Below are positions 33,892 to 40,674 of a stretch of 40,674 nucleotides of DNA, piece by piece (the first letter of the stretch is position 1; every line of letters starts with the position of its first letter). Source of the stretch: Opitutaceae bacterium (GTDB taxonomy: Bacteria > Verrucomicrobiota > Verrucomicrobiia > Opitutales > Opitutaceae); assembly GCA_025352845.1 (NCBI GenBank), contig JANXSC010000374.1, positions 1-40,674 on the forward strand, read 5' to 3'. A model generated the notes under the pieces. The model did not search any database and had not been told where the DNA came from. It saw only the letters and a list, made by a program, of their open reading frames with translations. Position numbers and translations under genes: made by a program.

Positions 33892-35427
33892 TTACTTCGC
33901 CGGCGTGGCGGCCACAAAATTTGCCGCGTCGTCCGAACTGCCGGTGCCGGAGTATTTCGCGAATTGCGGAAACGGGAACAGTGGGCGCGTGCGGAGGACT
34001 TTGCCGGACGCATCCTTCACTTCACCGAGCAGGCGATCGAGTGCCTTGCCTTCCTCGACCCAGCGAATGAGCGCCGACTGCGTGCCGGCCGGTGTCGGGC
34101 CGGCACCACGGAAGCCGTGATCCACGCCGGGCACGAGGAAGAACCGCGCGAACTTGGCGGCCCTTTCCGCGCCGCCCATCCGTTGCTGCACCTTTTCGTA
34201 ATACTCGATCGTGCTCTGCGGCGGGATGAGCTGGTCCGCGAGCCCGTGCGTGATGATCAACTTGCCCCCGCGGTCGCGGAAGCGGGTGAGGTCGGGATCG
34301 TCGGCGCTGAAGACGGGGCCGAAGAGTTCGGCGGACTGGCCGAGGAAGAGTTCGTATTCGTCGCGCTTGAGCGAGGTGCCGTCGTAGTTCGGGTTTTGCG
34401 CAAGGAAAAATTTCATCCAGTCGAACGCGACGCCGAACGGTTTCGGCTGGAGCGGCGCGCCCTCGGTGCCCGCCACCGCGAAGAGATTCGAACCGCGGGT
34501 GTAGCCATGCCACAGGAATTTTCCGTCGCGCGTGCGTGCGCCGTCCCAGATTTTGCGCAGCACCTCGGCGTCGGCCGCCGTGAACGTCTCCTCGCCCACG
34601 GCGGTGCCGACGAGCGCCTGCGGATCCCAGATGCACCGGATCGGATCGTCGATCACGCCATCGGTCACGCCGTCGGCGGCATCGCAAGCGGCGACGGCGG
34701 CGGCGGTCGCCGCGTCGAGCTTGGCCTTGGAAACGAAGTGGTTCATCTCGCGCATGACGGCGTGCCCCCACGCGCCGCCCGGCACCATGCGCGCCCAGTT
34801 CACCGCGGGGCAGCCGGAGAAAATCCCATCGTAGTCCTCGGGGTAGCGCTGCGCCTCCATCAGCCCCTGCCGACCACCCGTGGAGCTGCCGATGAAATAG
34901 GAAAAGCGCGGTGGCTTGCCGTAGAACGCCTGCGTGAGCGCCTTGCCGACGACGGTCATCTCGTGGATGCCGAGATAGGCGTTGTCGCGGATTTCCGGCC
35001 AATTAAGCCGGCCGCTGGCGTTGAGGGCGAAACTCCCGCTGCCGCCCTCGTGACCGGTGTCGGTCGCAGCCGTGGCGAATCCCTGTGTGACCGGAACGCG
35101 CAGACTGCCGGCGTTGCCGCCGACAAAACCGCCGCCGCCGTTGCCCTGAAAACGGCCGTTCCAATTCTTCAACGGCAGCGCGACCCACACCGTCACGCGA
35201 TCTTTCGCGGGCGGATGCGTGACGATCGCGGTGATGCGAACCGAGCCTTCCTTTTCGTCCGCGACGACGGATTCGATGGTTGTGTTGGGCAGCGAAATTT
35301 TCCGCAGCGCATCGAGGGAGAGGACAGGCGCGGCGTCGGGATAGAGCGGCGCGGGTCGCTGCGCAAAGACGGTGGCGGCGAAAACAAGCGCGATGAACAG
35401 GGCGGCAATTCGGGTCGGAGTTTTCAT
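33892..35427 (-). CDS. tannase/feruloyl esterase family protein, exported
   Basis: 511 residues with a signal peptide (RIAALFIALVFAATVFAQ). The alpha/beta-hydrolase core is typical: LKNWNGRFQGNGGGGFVGG, then FATAATDTGHEG, nucleophile Ser182 in FIGSSTGGRQGLMEAQRYPE, catalytic Asp in ITHGLADQLIPPQST and His in PGVDHGFRG. The family normally carries a CS-D-HC motif in which the two Cys next to Ser and His form a disulfide. Here both are replaced (S181 and a Gly after His). It should hydrolyse aromatic or other ester decorations of a polysaccharide. It overlaps the sulfatase by 4 bp and lies 32 bp before the kinase. Confidence 0.92.
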   Translation of the reverse strand: MKTPTRIAALFIALVFAATVFAQRPAPLYPDAAPVLSLDALRKISLPNTTIESVVADEKEGSVRITAIVTHPPAKDRVTVWVALPLKNWNGRFQGNGGGGFVGGNAGSLRVPVTQGFATAATDTGHEGGSGSFALNASGRLNWPEIRDNAYLGIHEMTVVGKALTQAFYGKPPRFSYFIGSSTGGRQGLMEAQRYPEDYDGIFSGCPAVNWARMVPGGAWGHAVMREMNHFVSKAKLDAATAAAVAACDAADGVTDGVIDDPIRCIWDPQALVGTAVGEETFTAADAEVLRKIWDGARTRDGKFLWHGYTRGSNLFAVAGTEGAPLQPKPFGVAFDWMKFFLAQNPNYDGTSLKRDEYELFLGQSAELFGPVFSADDPDLTRFRDRGGKLIITHGLADQLIPPQSTIEYYEKVQQRMGGAERAAKFARFFLVPGVDHGFRGAGPTPAGTQSALIRWVEEGKALDRLLGEVKDASGKVLRTRPLFPFPQFAKYSGTGSSDDAANFVAATPAK

Positions 35428-37058
35428 GGGGTAAAGGATTTCATCCAGGCAAGCTGCGGCCAGCCGCGCGTGTCCACCGTCTGCGGCACGCCCGGTGTGC
35501 TGCGACCGCGCTCGATGATTTCGCGTAGTGCACGGCCGAGACGCTGCGCGATTTCTGGGTGCGCGCCGGCGAGGTTTTTCGTTTCGGCGGGATCGGCGGC
35601 GAGATCATAGAGTTGAAAGGGCGGGAGTTTTGAAAGATCGGCGGGCTCGACTGGGAGCCATTGCGAGGGCGTCGCGGTGGGCGCGCTCCAGCCGCCGGAG
35701 CCGGGGCAGAGGAGCAGTTTCCATTTCCCCTCACGGATCGCGAACTCGCCGTCGGCGGAGTGATTCACGAGTGGTGGGCGGGGCGGCGCGGATTTTTCGC
35801 CGCGCAGGTGCGCAAGGAAACTCACGCTATCCTCGGCGGCGGTGGCAGGGAGCGGCGCGCCGAGAATCTCCGCGCACGTCGCAAACAAATCGAGCTGCCC
35901 GATCGTAACGTCGCAGCGCGCGCCGACGGGTGTGACACCGGGCCAGCGCGCAATGAACGGCACGCGGTGCCCGCCCTCGAAGAGGTCGGCCTTGTAGCCG
36001 CGGCGGCCGGCGCCGGGGTCGTGGGAGATTTTTTGCAGCGCGGCGAGGCCGCCGGGCGGCGCGAAGCCGTTGTCGGCGGTGAAAATCACGAGCGTGTTTT
36101 TCGCGAGGCCGAGGCGGTCGAGCGCGGCGAGGAGGCGGCCGACATCGTCGTCGATCTGCGCGACGAAATCGCCGTAGGGCGTCGTGCCGGTCTTGCCGTC
36201 GAAACGGCCGGTCGGGAGGACGGGCGTGTGCGGCGCAGCGAGCGGGAGGTAGAGGAAAAACGGTTTGGCGTCGCGCGCGGCGGCGCGTTCGCCGAGGTAG
36301 GCGAGCGTTTTTTCGACGAGGCGCGGTTGCACTTCCTCCATGCGAAAATCGTCCGCGATGGGACCACCGCGCCAAAGTTTCGGCACGGGACTGTCGGCAA
36401 TCGTGCCGGTGGGCACGAGCGTGGCGCGGTCGCCGTCGAGCCACACGTAGGGCGGCATGTCGAGCGACGCGCTGAGGCCGAAGAACCGATCGAAGCCATG
36501 CGCGCGCGGACCACCGGCGAAGGGTTTCGTGAAATCGACGTCCTCGGGTTGCGGCCCGCGCTTCGCCCAATCGAGCCCAAGGTGCCATTTGCCAAACGCG
36601 GCGGTCGTGTAGTCATGTTGCCGGAGAAATTCCGCGACGGTGATGCGGCCGGGTTCGAGGAGTGGCGGGCTGTAACCTTGCAGGACGCCTTTTTTCAGCT
36701 TCGTGCGCCACGCGTAGCGCCCCGTGAGCAGCGCGTAGCGGCTCGGCGTGCAGAGCGACGACGCGGAGTGGGCATCGGAAAAGATCATCCCCTCGCGCGC
36801 GAGCCGGTCGAGATGCGGCGTCGGCCACTTGCACTCCGGATTCAGCGCGGCGACATCGCCGACACCCATGTCGTCGGCGAGGATGTAGAGGATGTTGGGG
36901 GCGGCGGCGCGGGCGGTGGTGGCGATGAAGAACAGCGCGAGCCACCAACCGATGCAGGAGCGAACGCGTGCAGTAAGGCGGGTCTCAGACCCGCCCTCGG
37001 GCGCTGATTTTCGGAAGGGCAGGTCGGAGACCTGCCCTACTTTGCTGAGTTTTTTCAT
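35424..37058 (-). CDS. exported sulfatase with repeat-encoded N-terminus
   Basis: 544 residues. NILYILADDMGVGDV gives the metal-binding Asp pair, and C103-T-P-S-R is the formylglycine signature in SSLCTPSRYALLTGRYAWR. FGKWHLGLDW, FLYLPLAAPHTPVLPTGRF, VIFTADNGFAPPGG and YDLAADPAETKNLAG complete the fold. The start is the ATG at 37058, 7 bp after the lyase stop. Codons 7-29 (VGQVSDLPFRKSAPEGG then SETRLT) are encoded by a paired palindrome, placed before the hydrophobic signal (IGWWLALFFIATTARA). No ATG, GTG or TTG lies between the repeat and the signal, so the element is translated. It lies in the middle of the five-gene operon. Confidence 0.93.
   Translation of the reverse strand: MKKLSKVGQVSDLPFRKSAPEGGSETRLTARVRSCIGWWLALFFIATTARAAAPNILYILADDMGVGDVAALNPECKWPTPHLDRLAREGMIFSDAHSASSLCTPSRYALLTGRYAWRTKLKKGVLQGYSPPLLEPGRITVAEFLRQHDYTTAAFGKWHLGLDWAKRGPQPEDVDFTKPFAGGPRAHGFDRFFGLSASLDMPPYVWLDGDRATLVPTGTIADSPVPKLWRGGPIADDFRMEEVQPRLVEKTLAYLGERAAARDAKPFFLYLPLAAPHTPVLPTGRFDGKTGTTPYGDFVAQIDDDVGRLLAALDRLGLAKNTLVIFTADNGFAPPGGLAALQKISHDPGAGRRGYKADLFEGGHRVPFIARWPGVTPVGARCDVTIGQLDLFATCAEILGAPLPATAAEDSVSFLAHLRGEKSAPPRPPLVNHSADGEFAIREGKWKLLLCPGSGGWSAPTATPSQWLPVEPADLSKLPPFQLYDLAADPAETKNLAGAHPEIAQRLGRALREIIERGRSTPGVPQTVDTRGWPQLAWMKSFTP
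36973..37040. repeat. paired-palindrome element inside the sulfatase gene
   Basis: 68 bp of the same architecture as the repeats at 8435 and 23442. One palindrome is ggcgggtct-c-agacccgcc and the other is gggcaggtc-gga-gacctgccc. The outer ends gtaagg and ccctac resemble gtagca and tgctac of the other copies. It is read through in the sulfatase N-terminus. Confidence 0.8.
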
Positions 37059-37065
37059 CGGTGTC

Positions 37066-38805
37066 TCAGGAAATCTTCAGCGTGAAATCGAAGGGCGTCG
37101 CACCCGTGAGATAAACGCTCTGGCCGTCCCATTTCGGCAGCGCACCGCGCACCTGCGTGTAGGTGTGTTCGACGAGGCCGGGGCCGAACTCGATCGTGTC
37201 GGCGCCGAGCGTGTAGCGTCCGGTGCCGGCACGGAGGAAGAACGCATCCTTCACGTCCGTGACCGGCTCGACGCCGTGCAACGCGCCGCCGTGGCGAAAC
37301 GCCAGCTCGATCGCAACGGGCACGTGCTCGGTGCCCCGGATCGAAAAGGCGAGGGAGAATTTTCCGCCGGACTCCGTCACTTCGACCGTGGCGGTGAGTG
37401 TCTGCACCTCGGAGCGCGCGCGGAACGCCTTGCTGTTCGTGGCGAGCGTGCCGTTGGGCGCCATCTTGGTGTGCTCGCCGCTCGCGATCTGTTCCTTCGT
37501 GAGCGGTTGGAAATACGGGCCGTCGAGTTCCTGGCGGAGAATGTAGCGGCCGTCGCGGAATTCGAGCATATCGGAGGTGAACTGGCCCTTGCCAAAAAAC
37601 GCCGTGGCGAAGCGCACGGCCTCGAGCGCGGCGGAGTTTTTGCGGAAGGAAAAGAGCGTGGAGTTGCCCGCGAGGATGGTGCCGCTCGCCGGGCCGTGGC
37701 GGATGCGCGCGAGGCTCGAGTGGGCGAAGACCTTCGCGTAGTCGGTCGGCAGGGGCGCGTCGGGCGGGAGCGCGCGCGCGAAGTCCGGCTCGGTGAGATA
37801 CACCGCGAGCTCGCCCGGATGGCGCGGCGCGGCGCTGCGCTCGATCTGGCGGCACATCGCGGCGAAGCGGCCGTTGCCATCGCGGAGCGCGAGCGTGCGA
37901 TAGGAATAATAGTAGCGTGCCATGCTGCCGCGCGTGGCGCGGTCCTGCCGGCGCGAGGCCTCGGTCACGACCTCGCCGTCGGGGTGGACGTAGAAGAGCG
38001 TCATCTCGAGATTTTTTCGCACCGGCTCGAGGAGCGCCGGTCGGTCGAGGAAACGCGCCACGGTGATAAGCGCGCGATTCACGATCGGCGAATAGACGGT
38101 GGTGGATTTTTCCGTGTATTGCCCGTCGGGATCGAGGTCGATGCCCTCGGCGAGCCACTGGTCGATGCGCGCGCCGTAGCGCGGATCGGGGAAGAGCGCG
38201 TTTACCCATGCGAGCGCGGCACACACGACCCAACGATGGTTCGGCGTATGCACGCCGCCGACGACCAACGCGTCAGCAGCGCGCTTGATAAACGTGGCCA
38301 ACTCGGCGATGACCGGCGCGAACTCGCGCACCGGACTCGCGCGCAGCAGCGCATACGCGGGACACGTGCCCTCGAGGATAAACGCGAGATCGGGCGGCGA
38401 ATGGAAATTAGTCGCGTAGTAGTCGACCGTGCCATCGGCGTGCTGCGCCTTCAGCATGTAGCGGAGGCCCGCGAGCATCGGCTCGGCGAGATCCGTCGAG
38501 CGGAAATATTTCGAACCGGGTGCGCACGCGGCGGCGGCGAGCGCGGCGACGAAGCCATTGGTGCCGGCGACGGTGTGGATACCGTGCTCATTCGCGAGGC
38601 CGCCGAACCAGCGGTGGCCGGCGCGGCGCTCCTGTTTCGCAAGGAGCGAGGGAATTTGTTCGTCGTGCGCGCGGATGATCGCGCGGAGCGTTTCATCGCC
38701 CGCGCCCGCGCCGGCGGGGGACGAGACCGCGGCCACGGCACGCGGACCGACGACGGCGAGCGAAGCGGTGGCGGCGGAGGAGAGGAGAAATTGGCGGCGT
38801 TGCAT
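37066..38805 (-). CDS. Tat-exported polysaccharide lyase-like protein (heparinase II/III-like)
   Basis: 579 residues. MQRRQFLLSSAATASLAVVG has the twin-Arg pattern followed by a moderately hydrophobic segment and A-V-A-A, typical of Tat export of a prefolded enzyme. The first 330 residues are helical, with FHSPPDLAFILEGTCPAYAL, VVGGVHTPNHRWVVCAALAW and GQYTEKSTTVYSPIVNRALI, like (alpha/alpha) toroid lyases in which Asn, His and Tyr act on uronic acids. The C-terminal 240 residues are beta-rich (GTILAGNSTLFSFRKNSAAL and later strands). I place it near heparinase II/III-like proteins from memory; the exact family is uncertain. It is 7 bp upstream of the sulfatase and probably cuts the polysaccharide backbone. 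Confidence 0.6.
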   Translation of the reverse strand: MQRRQFLLSSAATASLAVVGPRAVAAVSSPAGAGAGDETLRAIIRAHDEQIPSLLAKQERRAGHRWFGGLANEHGIHTVAGTNGFVAALAAAACAPGSKYFRSTDLAEPMLAGLRYMLKAQHADGTVDYYATNFHSPPDLAFILEGTCPAYALLRASPVREFAPVIAELATFIKRAADALVVGGVHTPNHRWVVCAALAWVNALFPDPRYGARIDQWLAEGIDLDPDGQYTEKSTTVYSPIVNRALITVARFLDRPALLEPVRKNLEMTLFYVHPDGEVVTEASRRQDRATRGSMARYYYSYRTLALRDGNGRFAAMCRQIERSAAPRHPGELAVYLTEPDFARALPPDAPLPTDYAKVFAHSSLARIRHGPASGTILAGNSTLFSFRKNSAALEAVRFATAFFGKGQFTSDMLEFRDGRYILRQELDGPYFQPLTKEQIASGEHTKMAPNGTLATNSKAFRARSEVQTLTATVEVTESGGKFSLAFSIRGTEHVPVAIELAFRHGGALHGVEPVTDVKDAFFLRAGTGRYTLGADTIEFGPGLVEHTYTQVRGALPKWDGQSVYLTGATPFDFTLKIS

Positions 38806-38906
38806 GGCGTGAGTTACTCAGCGCGCGGCGAGGACGGAAAGGATGAAGTCGAGTCCGGAAGCCTCAGCTAAATGTCTGTCCGGGCGCACTGCCGCCCAAC
38901 CATCAA

Positions 38907-40674
38907 TCACCGCTCGATATCGAATGAGAGGACGAATTCGCGGCCGGCCTGGCGGCCGTAGTTGCGCGGGACGCCGTTGGCGAAGGTGCGGGTGACGAAG
39001 AGGCGCTCGGTGTTGAAGGCGTTGTTCACGTTGAGCTGCACGCGCCACGACGTGCCGGCCGTGCCGCGGAAGCGATAATTGGCCATGAGGCCGGTGATGA
39101 CATAGCCCTCGGACTTGTAGGGGTTGTCGCGGTCGGTGCGGGTGCGGCCCTTGGCATCGATCTTGTTCGGGAAGCCGAGGAGCGAGGGGCCCCGGTAGCG
39201 GAAATTGGCGCTGACGGCCGCGCCCTTGAGCCGGCCCTCGGTGAAGCTCTGGGTGGCGACGAGGTTGGAGCGCCACGTCTGGGCGTTGCCGCCCTGGCTG
39301 CCGAGGCTCGCCTGGATGTCGTCCACGGGGCCTTGGATGAGCTGGGTGAACGCGGCCTCGACGGTGCGGGTCGCATCGTAGGGGGCCGCGGCCCAGTTGC
39401 CGCCGATGGCGCGCCAGACGGCGACCTTGGTGTTGATGTAGTCATACCACGGCTGCGTGGAGAGGTCGTCGAGCTCGGTCTCGGTGCGCCCGAGGTTCCA
39501 GAAGAGACGGAGGTTGCGCGTTGGGTTGTAGGTGAGGTCCACCTCAAGGCCCTTGCTGTTGCGATCGCCGGGGAGGCGGAATTCGCCGACGAGGGGATTG
39601 CGCGTCTCGATGAAGAGCGGATTAATCGGGTAGCTGCGGTCGTTGGTGTGGAGCTGCTGCTCGAAGTTGATCAGGTTCTGGCGGAGGCCGCTGTCGGCGA
39701 GGGTGAGGTTCCGGTTGAGGGAATTGAAAAAATTCACCTTGAGGTTGAGCCGGTCGTCGAGGAGGCGGAAGCGCACACTGTATTCGTGGGACTCGCCGTA
39801 GGGTGACTCGAGGACGGTGCCGTTCACATCGCGCACGACGGCGACCTCGTTAAGCGAGGAGTTGCGCGAATAGTCGTAGCCGAAGGAAATCCATTTTTCG
39901 AGCCACGGCGGGCGGACGATGAAGCCGTAGTTGAAACGCGTGGCGGAGCGGTAGGGCGTCCAGATGGAGGGCGGCTCCTGCTGCCGGAAATCGGAGTAGG
40001 CGCGAAAGCCGGTGCCGAGGGGATTCTGCGCCGTGATCGGGCCGTCGGTGAGGATGGGTTGGAAGGAGCCGAAGTTGGCGTTCCGCACGCGGTCGTAGCG
40101 CACCCCGAGATTGGCGACGACGTGGTTTTTGAAAAACACGCTCGACGTGCTCGCCGCGAGCGAGCCGCGCTGGAGGTGGTTGGCGGAGGGTGCGGTGCCG
40201 ATGTTGCCGACGGGATTTTGAAACGCCGTGACGCCGAAGCGCTCGCCGGCGGCGGTGGTGAAATACATCGTCTCCATCAGGTCGCCGTAGGCGGTGGGCG
40301 CGGCGAGACCGTAGTCGTGGGGATTGGAACTCGCGCCGAAGGCCGGGAGGTATTGCCGAAGAAAAATCGCGCGCTCGACGTGGAGGGGATTGTCGCGCGC
40401 GGCAGCGGAGAGGAAACTCGGCTTGCCGATGATGAGATTGCGGAGTTGGGCGAGCGTGTAGGTGGCGGAGTCCTCGTAGCTGGTGAAAAACCCGAGACGG
40501 TGGCGACCGAGGTGGTGCGTCCAACCGGCGTTGCGGCTGAAGTCCTGCTCGTGCGTGATCACGGCGCGGTATTGGTAGATGTAGTTGTCGGCCCAGTTGC
40601 CCTGGCCGGTGGAGTTGTTGGCCTCAAGGTAGGGGCGGCCGTAGAGCGGATTGGGGGTCGCGCCGTCGGGCAGG
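38907..40674 (-). CDS. TonB-dependent receptor, C-terminal part
   Basis: The frame is open to the window edge, so the N-terminus and plug lie outside. About 589 residues of barrel are visible, with alternating aromatic strands (HHLGRHRLGFFTSYEDSATY, FKNHVVANLGVRYDRVRNAN, KWISFGYDYSRNSSLNEVAV, LKVNFFNSLNRNLTLADSGL) and large loops. The end reads RVQLNVNNAFNTERLFVTRT then EFVLSFDIER; the final residue is Arg rather than the common Phe. It precedes the lyase-like gene by 101 bp with no clear hairpin in the gap and is probably the first gene of the operon. It should import oligosaccharides released by the outer enzymes. Confidence 0.93.
   Translation of the reverse strand, partial: LPDGATPNPLYGRPYLEANNSTGQGNWADNYIYQYRAVITHEQDFSRNAGWTHHLGRHRLGFFTSYEDSATYTLAQLRNLIIGKPSFLSAAARDNPLHVERAIFLRQYLPAFGASSNPHDYGLAAPTAYGDLMETMYFTTAAGERFGVTAFQNPVGNIGTAPSANHLQRGSLAASTSSVFFKNHVVANLGVRYDRVRNANFGSFQPILTDGPITAQNPLGTGFRAYSDFRQQEPPSIWTPYRSATRFNYGFIVRPPWLEKWISFGYDYSRNSSLNEVAVVRDVNGTVLESPYGESHEYSVRFRLLDDRLNLKVNFFNSLNRNLTLADSGLRQNLINFEQQLHTNDRSYPINPLFIETRNPLVGEFRLPGDRNSKGLEVDLTYNPTRNLRLFWNLGRTETELDDLSTQPWYDYINTKVAVWRAIGGNWAAAPYDATRTVEAAFTQLIQGPVDDIQASLGSQGGNAQTWRSNLVATQSFTEGRLKGAAVSANFRYRGPSLLGFPNKIDAKGRTRTDRDNPYKSEGYVITGLMANYRFRGTAGTSWRVQLNVNNAFNTERLFVTRTFANGVPRNYGRQAGREFVLSFDIER

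Noticed and set aside
1-40674. Insertion sequences, transposases, integrases, CRISPR arrays, rRNA and replication origins.
   Set aside because: None was recognised on either strand. The only mobile-element signs are small palindromic repeats and the tRNA-linked decaying segment.

Overview
The window looks like chromosomal DNA of a high-GC member of the Verrucomicrobiota, most likely near the Opitutaceae. This is inferred from gene content, not a database match. The clues are a planctomycete/verrucomicrobial haem-binding cytochrome with HEAT-like repeats, three TonB-dependent receptors, two formylglycine sulfatases, a YfiR-type sensor operon, and a C-terminal domain ending in E-V/I-Y-E-V-P that occurs three times. 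Most genes have very strong G/C third positions, which produces many long spurious antisense frames.

Layout. 1-8.4 kb (+): end of a PVC cytochrome, a TonB receptor, an arylsulfatase and an exported gamma-glutamyltransferase. 8.4-18.05 kb: an accessory, decaying segment that starts at a tRNA-Leu(UAA) half and an intact tRNA-Leu(UAA). It holds an AbiEii toxin remnant, an intact minus-strand operon (TonB receptor, YfiR, histidine kinase), a reductase fragment, a LuxR-type response regulator, a DUF6268 barrel pseudogene with three in-frame stops, a GT2 glycosyltransferase, a broken polysaccharide deacetylase and an HsdR remnant whose two ends are joined. 18.1-23.4 kb (+): a membrane pyrophosphatase behind a terminator-like hairpin, an arylamine N-acetyltransferase and a DUF885 peptidase-like protein. 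23.6-28.9 kb: a sugar-dehydrogenase pseudogene, a minus-strand nucleotidyltransferase/small-protein pair and a giant propeller protein. 29.1-32.9 kb (+): plsY overlapping a GNAT-class V aminotransferase fusion gene, then a cytochrome c-sugar dehydrogenase. 32.9-40.7 kb (-): an apparent five-gene operon, in transcription order TonB receptor, Tat-exported lyase-like protein, sulfatase, tannase-type esterase and PfkB kinase.

How it fits together. The right-hand operon reads as a carbohydrate-utilisation locus for a sulfated, ester-decorated glycan: uptake, backbone cleavage, desulfation, de-esterification and phosphorylation of a released sugar. plsY plus the fusion gene suggests an uncharacterised lipid or acyl-amine pathway. 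Paired palindromes are scattered through the window. Two 59-bp copies show compensatory base changes, and palindromic elements form part of the N-terminal coding sequence of the operon sulfatase and of the kinase.

Limits: everything was read by eye. Family names rest on remembered motifs, and no alignment, HMM or folding calculation was run.
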